A model generated the notes under the pieces. That model saw only the letters and a list, made by a program, of their open reading frames with translations. It was not told the origin of the DNA and ran no database searches. Of a DNA stretch of 64,000 nt, positions 25,080 to 37,149 are shown piece after piece. The DNA comes from Kitagawia praeruptora (Eukaryota > Streptophyta > Magnoliopsida > Apiales > Apiaceae). The translations under genes and the position numbers were made by a program. The DNA is taken from positions 103,894,501-103,958,500 of the forward strand of contig CM075346.1 of NCBI GenBank assembly GCA_037693485.1, given 5' to 3'. Each line of letters starts with the position of its first letter. Position 1 is the first letter of the stretch.

Positions 25080-25580
25080 TGCTTGAGAAATCGAATGAAA
25101 TGAATCGAATAGATGTGAAGTTGTATAAGTATGAAGTACTTGAATTGTCGATTAGATGAATGTTATGTATCGACAAGTCAGGCATTCGAGAAGTAGAAAA
25201 CAACTATTCGATAAGTCAAGAAAGGCTTATTCGATAACTCAAGCAGGTTGTAACTCACAGCTGGCAGTTATCTAACTTAGAAGTAAATCTAAATTAGGTA
25301 AAATATGTTTTTATGAGTAATTCTGAATTCTGAATAAAAATCCAAAATCGGTTAAAATTCAGCGAGAAATCAGCCTTTTCAAATGATTCGAGAACTCAAA
25401 TATAGTATTCGAGAACTCAGTCAATCGAGAACTAAAACACTATATTCGAGAAGTCAAGAAAACATCTATTCGAGAACTCTAAAAGACTCTATTCGAGAAC
25501 TCGAGAGTGCTCTAAAGAGACTTGTTAGAGATGTCGAATAGTGAATCACTTGAGAAGTCTGACTTGTCGAATTATACTCA
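25080..25580 (-). promoter_or_regulatory. TCGA-core motif cluster upstream of ORF3 in element B
   Basis: About 14 copies of TATTCGAGAA, TATTCGATAA and TGTCGAAT-type motifs lie within 500 bp, ending about 90 bp before the ORF3 ATG. The same cores (written as TTCTCGAATA or ATATCGAATA, that is, in the opposite orientation) crowd the LTR. A TATA-like CTTATACAAC lies near 25120. The placement suggests a control region for ORF3; this is inference. Confidence 0.45.
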
Positions 25581-25832
25581 TAGAAACTCAATTTTCACTA
25601 TCTTTTCAAAATTTACCAGCCATATTCATTCACGAATATTCTAGCAAATTAAACAGTGATTTTCTCAAAATTTCATAGAAATTTCAAGTTAACAAGAGAA
25701 TATGATTTTCCAAATATGCAACAGACTTGAAATATTTATAAATCATATTTCAGCCAACACTTACTCCAAAAATATTGAGAATTTAGATAAAGTAAGTGTT
25801 TACTGCTGCAACAATCTAGATGATGTATTCAC

Positions 25833-28800
25833 CTAGCCAGAATCTGAATAATTCAGCATTCCAATCTCACTAACCAACCTTGTGAAGGTGGCTTCATCTA
25901 GTGGCTTAGTGAATATGTCAGCTAGTTGTTCATCTGTAGAAACATAATGCAACTCAATGGTTCCATTAGTTGCATGTTCCCTTATGAAATGATATCTGAT
26001 GTCAATGTGCTTTGTCCTAGAATGATTGACAGGATTGGCAACTATAGAGATTGCACTTGTGTTGTCACACATGATTGGAATACTTTCCAACACAAGTCCA
26101 TAATCTCTAAGTTGATTTCTAATCCAAAGCACTTGAGCACAACAACTTCCAGTAGCTATGTATTCAGCCTCAGCTGTAGAAGTTGACACAGATTGTTGTT
26201 TCTTGCTATACCAAGAGACTAACCTTTGTCCAAGAAACTGGCAGCTACCTGAGGTGCTTTTCCTATCCACTCTGCATCCAGCATAATCAGCATCAGAATA
26301 ACCAACCAGATTGAACCCTGTGTCCTTAGGATACCATAGTCCCAAGTTTGGAGTGCCCTTCAGATATTTAAAGATCCTTTTTATAGCAATCAAATGTGAT
26401 TCTTTTGGATTTGATTGAAACCTTGCACATAAGCATGTAGCAAACATGATGTCTGGCCTACTTGCAGTGAGATAGAGTAGAGAACCAACCATGCCTCTAT
26501 AGACTGAGATATCTACTTTCTTGCCTTTAGCATCTTCATCCAATTTAGTTGCAGTGGCCATGGGTGTCTTTGCAGGTGAGCAATCTTCCAAGTCAAACTT
26601 CTTCAATAGATCCTTGATGTACTTGGTCTGACTGATAAAGATACCATCCTTTCTCTGACTAACTTGCAACCCAAGAAAAAATGTCAACTCTCCCATCATA
26701 CTCATCTCATATCTGCTCTGCATGAGTTTAGAAAATTTCTCACATAGCTTCTCATTTGTAGAACCAAAAATGATATCATCCACATAGATCTGAATTAGGA
26801 TAAGATCATCACCATGCTTCTTGTAAAACAGTGTCTTGTCCAGTGTGCCTCTAGTGAATTGATTCTCAAGAAAAAATTGTGATAAGGTATCATACCATGC
26901 TCTTGGAGCCTGCTTAAGTCCATACAATGCTTAAGCAATCTGTAGACAAATTCTGGGAAGTGTGGATCCTCAAATCCAGGTGGTTGTTGCACATAAACTT
27001 CTTCTTCCAATTCTCCATTCAGAAATGCACTCTTGACATCCATTTGATAAACTTTAAAGTTTGAATGAGCAGCAAATGCCAAGAATATTCTGATGGCTTC
27101 CAATCTAGCAACATGAGCAAATGTCTCATCATAATCAATGCCTTCCTGTTGAGAGTATCCTTTTGCAACCAACCTTGCTTTGTTTCTTACTATTACACCA
27201 TCTTCATCCATATTATTCTTTAGAACCCATTTTGTTCCAACAATGGTTCTATTCTTTGGTGCAGGCATAAGTTCCCATACTTTGTTCCTTTCAAATTGAT
27301 TCAGCTCCTCTTGCATAGCAATAATCCAATCTGGATCCAACAGTGCATCATCAAGTTTCTTAGGCTCAACTTGTGATAGAAAACAGCCATAGAGGCACTC
27401 ATTCTGAGTTGCTCTCCTAGTCCTTACTCCTGCATTAGGATCTCCAATGATTTGCTCTGCAGTGTGTGATCTATCCCATTTCCTTGAGTGCGCAGCCTGA
27501 TTTCTCATTCTTGATGTTGCTTCATCATCCACATCATGGTCATTCTCATTTACTCCCCCTGTGAAGTTGCCACTACTCACAGGTGTGTCTTGGATGCTTG
27601 TTTCTTCACTATTGATTGGCACAAATTCTTCTCTTGTATCATCATTCACTTGAGTTTGTTGAACTTGAGTTTCAACTTCAGTTTCAGTCTCTTCATCAGA
27701 ATCATCTAGATTATCAAACTTCAATGGATCTTTATCTTCATCATTGGCTTCTTCTAGTCCAGGTAGTTTGCTGTCATCAAATGTCACATCTGTGCTTTCC
27801 ATAGAGTAGCCAAGAAAAATTCCTTCAAATGCCTTTGCATCAAACTTACCAACATATTCTGAATTGTCCTTTAACACAAAGCATTTGCTTCCAAAAGTAT
27901 GAACATACTTTAGAGTAGGCTTCTTTCCAGTCATCAAATTGTAAGGTGTCTTTCCAGTGTTTTTGTTGATGAGGGTTCTATTCTGGATATAGCATACAGT
28001 GCTCACAGCCTCAGCCCAAAAACATGTAGGCATTTTTGCATCAAGTACCATTGTTCTAGCAGCTTCAATTAGAGTTCTATTCTTCCTCTCAACAACTCCA
28101 TTTTGTTGTGGAGTCCTTGGAGCTGAGAATTGTTGAGAAATACCATTCTCTTTACAGAATGCTTCAAGTATGACATTTCTGAACTCTGTTCCATTATCAC
28201 TTCTCAGTGCAATCACACTTGCATTGTTGGCCTTTGCTTCCTTGTCAACTTTCTTTATATGCTCAATGATTACTTGTGGAGCCTCATCTTTTGATGCTAG
28301 AAATTCCACCCATGTATACCTTGTAAAGTCATCAACCATCACCAAGGCATACTTCTTTCTTCCTAGTGACATAATATTGACAGGCCCAAACAAGTCCATA
28401 TGAATGAGTTGTAGGGGCTTGGTTATTGATGTCATTGTCTTTGACTTGTGGCTTGATCTTTTCATTTTTCCTTTTTGACAAGCCTCACACACTCCTTCTT
28501 GGCAGAATTCAAGTGTAGGCATGCCTCTCACTAACTCTCTTTTGACTAGAGAATTAATGGCTTTGAAGTTCAGGTGTGATAATTTCTTGTGCCACAGCCA
28601 ACAATCTTCATTTGATGCTTTTGAATAAAAGCAACAAATTTTGTCCTTGTTTGCAGAGTCCATATTGGCTACAAACAGGCTTCCCTTTCTTACTCCAGAT
28701 AGAGCAAAATCACCAGTCTTCTTGTGGGTGATCAAACATTCATCTTTGTCAAAATCCACCTTGAATCCCCTATCATTAAACTGACCAACACTTAGCAGAT

Positions 28801-29056
28801 TATGCTTGAGCCCCTTGACTAGTGCTACATCTTCAATGATGACATTACCAACTTTCAACTTGCCATATCCCAATGTGTTATCCATGCTGTCATCTCCAAA
28901 AGTAACCATTGGGCCAGCCTTTTCCTCATACTGTGATAGTAGGGCCATATCACCAGTCATATGATTTGAGCATCCATTGTCCAAAATCCACATGACCTTC
29001 TTTTCATTTTCTTTGCCCTGCAAACACAAAGGTATTACTTCTCCTTTGGTACCCAA
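25833..29056 (-). pseudogene. pol: pol of element B: protease, integrase, RT, RNase H; three defects
   Basis: The domains run in copia order. The protease active site reads LDNGCSNHMTG, where element A and most copia elements have D-S-G. A GAG-pre-integrase HHCC and the integrase core follow (RSDNGTEF, QQNGVVERKNRT). RT follows, with VKSAFLNGELEEEVYVQQPP and YVDDIIFGS, and RNase H with SDADYAGCRVDRKSTSG and STAEAEYIATGSC. Defects: the D-N-G; a single-base loss near 26931 that splits the frame between FVYRL and YGLKQAPRAW; and a 48-bp in-frame deletion at about 27800 relative to element A, with CTTTCCAT repeats at its ends. ETFAHVARLEA also has His for the usual Pro. The frame begins at a TTG, 22 nt inside gag, in the -1 frame. 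Confidence 0.92.
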
Positions 29057-31542
29057 ACAAGTTTGGGTCCATGTGACTTAGAAACAGTTTTATCATAAAC
29101 AACATGCTTGTCAACTTTCTTGGCATTAGTCTTCTTGTCACTGTTAGAAGTCTTAGAACTTGAGGTTTCAGACTTAGGTGATAGAGGTACCTTCCTAGCT
29201 TTAGGAGGACTCGAAGACTTTGACCTGGTGTAGTGTGTGTGAGAATTGTGATTGATACAACCATCAATGAATTGTCTTCTCAAATTAAAACAACTAGTCA
29301 TCACATTCATGTTGCATGGCATACAGTCAAATTTATCACAAAATGGAGCATCTCTATGTCTTAGTGACACAGAACAATCATAGAATGGTTTGGACACAAT
29401 ACCAACAGGTTTCTTGCATGCATGAGTTAAATGATTGGTACTGAAATAGTTCTGACAAGTTTTCTTAGGGGCATTAGGCATATAAGCATAGTTGTTATCC
29501 TTGTTAATCCCTAACTTGCCATTTCTGTTCTGTTTCTTCTTAGTCACTTTCTTTTCTGATTCACTCTTCCCAGCTGAAACAAACTTAACAAACTTCTTGG
29601 GTCTTGTCCTATCACCTACTGGCTCCTTGGTCTTTGACTTGACACTCTCACTCTTGGAGGATGCTTGTTGTTCACTGGATTGTGCCTCATCCTCATCATT
29701 CAACATTTGCTTGATGAGTAAGGCATCCTCATCAATTTCAAATGTTGATTCCTTAAAAATTGGATTTTCAGTCTTTTTCAAAATGTGAGGCACTTTCTCA
29801 TGAACAACTGTGTCATCTTCAATGACAGCATAGCCTTTTTTCTGTTTGAGAGAGTTATAGTCAAGTCCAATAGCTGCTTTGGGTTTAGCCTGAATTTTCT
29901 CACGATAGGATTGCACTAGACCAGATGAGTTCTTAAATGTTTTCAGTTTGAATTCATTTTCAGCTAATTCATCCCTAAGAGCCTTTTCAACTTGACTAGC
30001 ACATAAAACCTTGTTCTGCAAATATTCAACTTCTTTCTTAAGGTTTTCTACCTGCATAGCAGTTAGCTCAAGTTCCTCATTCTTTTTTGTTAACATTTCA
30101 TTTCTAGTAGACAGTTTAGCAATCTCTTCATTAGCAGCAGTCATACTAGTATGAATGTTAAATATTTCAACAGATAGTTGTTCAATCATGCATTTATACT
30201 CTGAAACAGACATGTCTATAGTAGTGAGAGATGGTACCTGAGGGTCTGATGGAGATGTGTCATCCTTGGAATTGGCCATCAAGGCATAGTTGTAGAATTC
30301 TTGTTCCTCTCCATCACTGTCAGAATCATCCCAACACTTCCCTTCAGCTATGTAGGCCTTACCTTGTGTCTGCTTTTTCAGAAGGGCCTCATACTTAGCT
30401 TCGAGCTCAAGATAATCTCTATCCTTCTTTTTAGGCTTCTTGCATTCACTGGCAAAATGCCCTAGGTCATTGCATCTATAGCACCTTACAGATGACCTAT
30501 CCACATAGCTGGTTTTAAACTTATTCTTGTTTGGTTTCACAGGTGCCTTGCTCTTGTTGAATGAATGGTTTTGGGTTTTGGGTTTGAAGGGTTGATTCCT
30601 TTTGAATCTGATGTTTGGAAATTTTCTGGCCATGAAAGCATATGAAGTATTTTCCATCCCATCTAGTTCTTCAAGAGTGTAAAACTCTTCTTCCTCCTTC
30701 TCCTCAACAGGTTCACTTACCTCAGGTTCAGTTTCTTCCTCTTCTGCTACCTCCTCTATCCTTAACTGGCTTGTAGATGCTTCTAGGTCTTGAATAGATT
30801 TGTTGACAATCAAGGCACATGATGTGTTTACCACTCTGCCTTGATTGGCTTGGATAGCCCTTTTCTGAAGCAACTCAAGCTCATGAGTCTTTAAGACTCC
30901 ATAGAGCACATCATAGGTGACTTTGTTCAAATCTCTTTCCCTTAGAGAAATGACTCTTTGCTCTAGATGATTTGGTGAAGATAGCAGAAATTTCATATTT
31001 AACTCCTTGGTGCTGTAAACCTTGCCATTCATCTGTAACTCAGTGACTAGCTTGTGAAACCTTTCAAACATCTCAGTAATGCTTTCCTTGGGTTGTGCCA
31101 TGAAAGCTTCATACTGTGTGACCAGTATCTGTTTCTTGTTTTCCTTAACCTCATCAGTTCCTTCACACAACACCTCAATGTGATCCCACATTTCTTTGGC
31201 AGATGTACATGATGCAATGTTTGCAAACATTGACATGTCCATGGAATCAATGATAAGCAACATGAGGTGGCTGTCAAGAGCAACCTTCTCCCTTTCTGAT
31301 TCTGTCCATTTTGATGGATCCTTGGCCTCATAAGATCTTGGGATAGTTGTGGTTCCAACAGTCTTCCCTGGTATCTCTTGTTGTGGAACAAAAGGACCAT
31401 TCTTGAGAATCTCAGGATATAAAGGATGAGAGGCTTTGATGAACAACATCATCTTTATCTTCCAGAGGTTGTAATTCTCTTTGTCAAACTTAGGGACCTT
31501 CACCGTTCCTGTAGTCTTTGGTGTATTCGAACTCATGATCAT
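29035..31542 (-). CDS. gag: gag of element B, intact (about 835 aa)
   Basis: Capsid-type protein that packages element RNA. I start it at the ATG at 31542 (MIMSSNT; the second ATG at 31536 matches element A), just inside the PBS; the frame is open further up into the LTR by chance. N-terminal copia gag domain (KFDKENYNLWKIKM), acidic linker, single CCHC knuckle CYRCNDLGHFASEC, then a long coiled-coil region (NEEIAKLSTRNEMLTKKNEE). A Lys-rich part and a second Cys-rich motif FCDKFDCMPCNMNVMTSCFN follow. It ends GPKLVWVPKEK, overlapping pol by 22 nt. At about twice usual copia gag length, it fits Sirevirus gag. Confidence 0.9.
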   Translation of the reverse strand: MIMSSNTPKTTGTVKVPKFDKENYNLWKIKMMLFIKASHPLYPEILKNGPFVPQQEIPGKTVGTTTIPRSYEAKDPSKWTESEREKVALDSHLMLLIIDSMDMSMFANIASCTSAKEMWDHIEVLCEGTDEVKENKKQILVTQYEAFMAQPKESITEMFERFHKLVTELQMNGKVYSTKELNMKFLLSSPNHLEQRVISLRERDLNKVTYDVLYGVLKTHELELLQKRAIQANQGRVVNTSCALIVNKSIQDLEASTSQLRIEEVAEEEETEPEVSEPVEEKEEEEFYTLEELDGMENTSYAFMARKFPNIRFKRNQPFKPKTQNHSFNKSKAPVKPNKNKFKTSYVDRSSVRCYRCNDLGHFASECKKPKKKDRDYLELEAKYEALLKKQTQGKAYIAEGKCWDDSDSDGEEQEFYNYALMANSKDDTSPSDPQVPSLTTIDMSVSEYKCMIEQLSVEIFNIHTSMTAANEEIAKLSTRNEMLTKKNEELELTAMQVENLKKEVEYLQNKVLCASQVEKALRDELAENEFKLKTFKNSSGLVQSYREKIQAKPKAAIGLDYNSLKQKKGYAVIEDDTVVHEKVPHILKKTENPIFKESTFEIDEDALLIKQMLNDEDEAQSSEQQASSKSESVKSKTKEPVGDRTRPKKFVKFVSAGKSESEKKVTKKKQNRNGKLGINKDNNYAYMPNAPKKTCQNYFSTNHLTHACKKPVGIVSKPFYDCSVSLRHRDAPFCDKFDCMPCNMNVMTSCFNLRRQFIDGCINHNSHTHYTRSKSSSPPKARKVPLSPKSETSSSKTSNSDKKTNAKKVDKHVVYDKTVSKSHGPKLVWVPKEK

Positions 31543-31563
31543 TTTTCTGTTTTTGAATAAACA

Positions 31564-31579
31564 GCCCGCTCTGATACCA
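31564..31579 (-). other. Primer binding site of element B (initiator tRNA-Met)
   Basis: Minus strand TGGTATCAGAGCGGGC, 2 nt inside the 5' LTR. Confidence 0.92.
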
Positions 31580-31581
31580 CT

Positions 31582-32877
31582 TGTTGAGTATTGAATACAG
31601 TAAAAGAATATAGAGGGGGGGTTGAATGGATTCTTGAACTTTTCTTTTTCGAGTCTATGTAGCAAGTAAGTGTTTGTGTGTGCAAGAGTGAAGGTGCGGA
31701 TAAAGAACAACAAAAGACACAATATCACTTTAATCTAATGTATTATTAGATAAAGGTTGCTACAATCTGTGAATACAAATGATAGTATTCTCAGCTTCGT
31801 TTTTCTCAGAGAGATACAGCTTACAGTGTATGAAAAACTTGACTCACAAAGTTACAAAGTTGATGACTAAGGAAGTGAAGCTGTATCCTTATAGAACATG
31901 GATATACCCTACTTACTACAAATAAGGTAGCTGAACAAATTACTTTCTAGTCTGTCTATCCTTTTTGAGTAAGTGTCCAAACGGTTACAGATTTGACTTT
32001 GCAAAGCCTGTTCAGATCCACTTCTTTAGCTCCTTGTCTCTTCTATATCTCTCCAAGCTTCCTTGTAGGCTTTCCAGAGCACGTTACATATTGTGGTCCA
32101 TAAAGTGCATTGGCTTGTTGCAGGTTTCTGACTTGTACAATTTCTTTAGTATTTTGTCTCCAAGAATGTATTCGAGAAGTGACTAAGTAGGTGATTCGAG
32201 AACTTGAATTGACTTGATCGATAACTCTGAGTTCTCGAACACTGTTATATTGACATATCGAATTCCTTCTCGAATAGCTCTTTTCTTCAGGATTCCTTGA
32301 GTTGTCGAATAGAACACTTGACTTGTCGAATCCTTGAGATATCGAATAGCTTTCTGAGTCCTTGAGATATCGAATGGAACTTTGACTTGTTGACTCTTTG
32401 AGAACTCGAATACTACTTTGACTTGTTGACTTCCTGAGTTCTCGAATAGAGTACATAGACATATCGAACCTCTGAGATATCGAATGAGATATCGAACAGT
32501 GTATTCAGAGATATCGAATAGTGTCTTGAGATATCGAATCCCTGACTTCTCGAATGCTGGACTTCTCGAATAGACAAATATACTTCTCGAATTGGTACTT
32601 AGGCAAATTCTTCATTTCTTCAAATCCCAACTGTGATTATTTGACAGTCTTTATCTTCTTGCTTGAGGCATGAACCTTGGAACTTCCTTCAAGCATTATT
32701 CTTGACTTTATAAGTACAGTTACACAACTAGGACTTGATGCCTACTATGAGTACAATACAAACAGAAACTCTACAACTAGAGGTTCCCTCAGTTAAGAGG
32801 TCATGTATGTAATGCAAAGCATTACAAACAATTAGGCTTGTTATTAGATGTATACAGGCATGCCTCTGTAACTAACA
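31582..32877 (-). repeat. 5' LTR of element B (1296 bp)
   Basis: TG..CA ends and target duplication GTCAT immediately outside. A TATA-like CTTATAAAGTC (TATAAA at 32707-32712) lies about 165 nt into the LTR in element orientation and is a candidate core promoter. The TCGA-core block covers about 32170-32600, downstream of that TATA. Confidence 0.95.
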
Positions 32878-32882
32878 GTCAT

Positions 32883-34599
32883 CACTATCGAAGAAATCAC
32901 TGCTCAGTCCATTATAATTCTACAAGAAGCAATATTGAAAAGAAATGCAGCCCTTTGTTAAAAATGAGAATAGAATAGCTTCCTGGGAGGTTGCCAAGCC
33001 AGATGTCCAGGATCCTCCTTTATTAATTTACTTCACATCTAACATTTTTTTATCTACATAGAACCAGCACAAAGGGTGTTGTAGTTCAGTTCCTCCCCAA
33101 CTTGCTGGTTCTAACATTGAAACACCACGAAATCTCAGTTTCTTTATCCCAAAATTGACATTTTAAACAGAATAAATTATGAAATACTCTACGGTTAAGA
33201 CTGCTTAACAAACTAACCTAGCCTGTGGATGCAACGACATACAATATCTGGTGCCAGATTTAATATACAATATAAATAGATTAATAATCCAACTGAATTC
33301 ACTTGCCTGAACTATTTGATGAAAAGTGTTGGTCACTGGAAGCCTATATAGCCCATGTGTACCATAACCATGTAGAGACCTTTAGGTTGTTACAGCATGT
33401 ATCTGAATTGAGAGACCTAACAGGATAATTTTGAGGGCCAAAAATCAAAGCAAATACATGAAATTGCCAACATATAACTTGGTGTGAGCATGTGTGTATC
33501 ATACAGCATATGTACATAACACTGTAAAATCAAATATAATTCTGTAAAAGCAAATTTGAGCAGAAACAAACCTGGTTAAACCATTTAAGACTTATATAAA
33601 GTATAATTTTATAAATTTTTAATTTTTTTTTCCTGAATAAAACATTAATATTTAAAATTTTATTAGAAAATGAGTTATGAAACTATACTTTATTTACATT
33701 TTAAAATGCATGTCAAACTCTCTATCCCAAATGTAAAGAATGGGAGGGACATAGGAAATACATTATTATTATTATTATTAAAATATAATATTATTATATC
33801 TAAACGAAATTATAAACTTTTTTTCTAAATAAGTTTTTCTTTAATGAATTAGTTGACCCCGCCAAATGCAAATTCTATTTTGTGCTTTTCAACTAAACAG
33901 TAGGATGCCTTGCTGATGTCAAATTCCGACTTTATCAACCAAAATGAGGCTCAAATTATTAATAGAAATCTGTTCCTGCTATTACTTCGAAGTAGAAAAC
34001 AGAAGCCCGGACAACAAGAGGGATGTGTCCAGAAAAGGCATAGCCCACAATTCTTCGGAGAGTTTTTGCCAATGTTTAACATTTCTGACAATTTTTTGTA
34101 TTTAGTCCCTTTAGAAGCTTGATGAAGCAACTTCCCGTTGGAAGTGACAATCAGTTTGCCGGACAGTTTGTCAAGTTTGAAATATTAATTACAATTTATA
34201 AAGATGGTAGTACATTGCTATTTGCTGCTGTAAAGATAATCTAGGACATTGATTGGCTAGTTTTGAACTACAAGACGCGTACCACTAAAATTTCATTAGG
34301 CTTCAGCCATAACAATGATCACTAATTTGTTAATACAAAATGGCATAATACACGAGGTTAATCTATGGGGCAAAAATTAAGACCTCTCCATGTACGACCA
34401 GGGGAGGGTGAAGAAATAAAAAACTATCCAGGAACCCTGTACATGTACAACTATATTAGTCTCTATGTTTCCCTAGTTCTAAAGCAACGGTAATGTACAT
34501 TATCCCCAAAACAAGCCTGCCCTTTCATTTCAATCGAGTCTATTAGACCTGCGGATATAACAATAATCAACCCCTGCCTCTTGTATTGCCATGATGAAA
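32883..34599. other. Region between element B and the EAF1-like stop codon
   Basis: The upper end should hold the 3' UTR of the EAF1-like gene. An (ATT)n tract lies at 33762-33780. On the plus strand 33990-34122 reads SPQFFGEFLPMF...LYLVP, weakly like the start of a plant B3 (REM-type) domain, followed by a stop and frame break; I do not call it a gene. Nothing else was recognised. Confidence 0.4.
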
Positions 34600-36039
34600 C
34601 TATGACCACTGTACATCATCATGATGACCAACATGGGTCAAGCTCTTGGAAGACTGGATTTTCTCTATCTCTTGACAAATGGAGGGCAGAGGCTCAATAG
34701 TAACATTTGTCAAAGGTAGAGAGCCAGCAGAACCAATTGAGGCTACAGGATTAGCACCACAAGAATCAGACAATGTTTCTGATGCCTTCCACTGAGTACT
34801 TGCAGAGGGGACAACTCGTAGAATATTACTTACATCAACACAGCTGGGAACTGGAGCAGATGAAGCAGGTTCTAAGCTAGCCTGAGCTTCTCTAGCTTGC
34901 AGTTTGTTTGCATGGTCAGAGTCAACTTGGCAATTTTGCTGAAGCAACATCTCAACAGCTGGCTGAGTTTGATTTACTAATTTTGTGGGTGGCTGCGACA
35001 ATTTATGCTGCTTCTGGTTTGACGGAACAGCTTGACTAGAATTAGATGTTGGACCCGCTACTACTGGCAAAACATGATTTTGATTGCCATTTTCAGAATG
35101 TGCAAGAGTTTGTTGGTGTTGCTTTGACGAAGTAGCTTGACCAGAAAACAACTTTTGCGGAGGTTGATGAGAAAAATGAGAAGGTACCGACTGTTTCTGA
35201 GATTCAATGGAACTTAATCCTGGCCCACAATATAGATCTTCCCCTGGGATCATATGCACGCTTTGCTCTCCTTTCTCTGCAATTTGGCTTCCAGGAGTAG
35301 TTGATGGGCCATTCGGAAGAGTGTTATCTGTCAGAATGTTATCATGCAACATGTTCCCTCTCCCTACACCTTTTATATTCTTAGCCTGATGTTGTGACTG
35401 TGACTGATGTCGTTGCTGGGGATGATGCCTACCGGATGGCTGTTGCTGAGGTTGCCGCTGCCTGCCCGCCTGGTTGATCGACCCACTCCCACCAACTTGC
35501 GGGTTCCGCACAACAATATGCGGTGGAATGTGATGTTTGTTTGGATGCGGAGACAGTGAACTCATCGAGGATGATGCCGTCTTTGGCGACACTGATACCT
35601 GTGGAGCAGTAACTTGTGACTGGGAATTATTTTGGGGAGATGATACTGTTGGCTGAGGCTGTCCAGGAACATGAGGCATCAAAGCATTGGATGCTCCAAA
35701 CTGTTGCTGCTGGTGCTGTTGCAATACACGCTGCTGGATGTGCTTCTCCTTGGCTACACGAATGGCATAGGCTTGATGCTGAGTATTACTTGCAAGGTTT
35801 GGTCCTTGAAGATGAGGATGATGAGAATTAGTAAGCACATGGGATTGTTGGGTTGACAATGGATGCAGCTGCTGGTGATGGAGTGGGTATGGTGAGACAG
35901 AAGGTGGAGTTGTCTGATTAGAAAAAGAGGAACTTAATCCACCAAATGCAGGTATTCCTTGACTATTCCCTAGTGCAACCTGCATCTGTAGCTCCGGAAT
36001 CATCATCTGTCTTTGATGATGTTCCACATTTTGGGTGGG
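34600..36039 (-). pseudogene. EAF1: EAF1-like exon 21: Gln/His-rich C-terminal tail, fully open
   Basis: Acceptor TTGTAG, then PTQNVEHHQRQMMIP and 480 codons to a TAG at 34600-34602 without a break. The sequence is rich in Gln, His, Pro and Ser (LHHQQLHPLSTQQSHVL, HHPQQRHQSQSQHQAKN) and is probably disordered, as in other plant EAF1 proteins. A tail this long without a stop implies the damage elsewhere in the gene is recent. Confidence 0.85.
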
Positions 36040-36767
36040 CTACAATTGCACACAAAGTAAACTGTCATTTTCCGAATCAAGAGTTGAAGTCAAGGAGTTG
36101 CTTTTTTTGTGCATTAATTTAATAGGTAGACAAAAGCCAGAAAATACAACCAGCAAACGATAATTATCTAAAGATAAATCTAATACATGAGTGATAAATT
36201 GCAAAAAAGAAAAAAAAATTGAATTTATGAACTACTCACAAAGGTTAATTTAATCATTCAATGATCAACTACTGCCACATTGACTTTTTAAAAAATTTGT
36301 TCAATGGCATCACTTGTCCATACATGCCCTCAACAAATACACCCAAGAACATGAGGTTCTCGCTATTTAAACCCACGTGTCTAACTACTCAACCTAAAAC
36401 ACTTAATCTTCACCCCAAGTCCCAACCCATAATATCCGTACTTCTCAGCGGACGTCCTATAGGCTTTGCAATTTTATCCTTCTGTAACCACACAATGACC
36501 GGACTGCTGAGAAAGAGCTTCGAAGGCAATTATTACTTGGCATGTTATTTTAACAGGATTCTGGAGGTTTTCTTTTGATTTTTTCTTAATCTTAATCTTG
36601 TGGAAAATACTATCTTTTATGCGAGAGATCACCAAATTGAACTAGTTAATCAAGACCCAGTTTCACAATTCAGATTATGTATCCTTTGTACCTAGTGAAA
36701 TGGAAAGCACTTTACAGATACGATAATCTTTAACACAATGAATCCAAGAAAACACCAGATGTCTTAC

Positions 36768-37149
36768 CCGCATCATATGCATAGGATCACGGGGTCTCAT
36801 CATAGAGTTTCCTTGAGAAGCACCAGGCCCAGAGTGAATATTAGCAGGGTTTGGCATTGCCATCATACCAGAGGAAAGCATGCTGCCAGCACCAACCAAG
36901 GATGACGGGGCAATACCTTGAAGTCCTGGTCTTGGCATAGGTATGTTTCTATGCAATCCACCAGGAATGCCCACACCATTCCCTCTAGTTAACATGCGCA
37001 CACCACGATCAGTTCCTGAAGGAACCCCAGAAACAGGTACATTGGACTGCTGGAAGTTTCTACCAGATACCATTTGACCATACTGTTGCAGTCTTTGTTG
37101 TTCATCACTTGATAAAGATGCAGATCTTTGGATGCCTGATCTAACATCC
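36768..37149 (-). pseudogene. EAF1: EAF1-like exon 20: conserved linker
   Basis: AG acceptor at 37150-37151, donor GTAAGA after 36768. Reads SDEQQRLQQYGQMVSGRNFQ, VRMLTRGNGVGIPGG and IPMPRPGLQGIAPSS, matching the segment before the Gln-rich tail in plant EAF1. Length 382 nt keeps phase with both neighbours. Confidence 0.83.

Larger units (their letters stand above)
18947..32882 (-). mobile_element. Element B: complete Sirevirus-type copia retrotransposon, 13,926 bp
   Basis: The body is 18952-32877, flanked by the direct repeat GTCAT (18947-18951 and 32878-32882). Minus-strand order: 5' LTR, PBS, gag, pol, motif-rich spacer, third ORF, polypurine tract, 3' LTR. The LTRs are 1296 and 1298 bp and differ at roughly 20 sites by eye (about 1.5%), so the insertion is young. 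The long LTRs, large gag with one CCHC, extra ORF between pol and the 3' LTR and total length point to the Sirevirus lineage. pol and ORF3 are mutated, so it looks non-autonomous now. It lies about 1.7 kb beyond the EAF1-like stop codon. Confidence 0.95.

Noticed and set aside
31543..31728. Extra 62 codons in front of element B gag
   Set aside because: They run back through the PBS into the LTR, and element A and C gag start just inside the PBS; the open frame there is chance.
33990..34165. B3/REM-like domain on the plus strand
   Set aside because: Only one short resemblance (SPQFFGEFLPMF) followed by stops; too weak for a gene call.
36261..36578. Plus-strand 105-codon ORF in EAF1-like intron 20
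   Set aside because: No family resemblance, lies in an intron between conserved splice sites.
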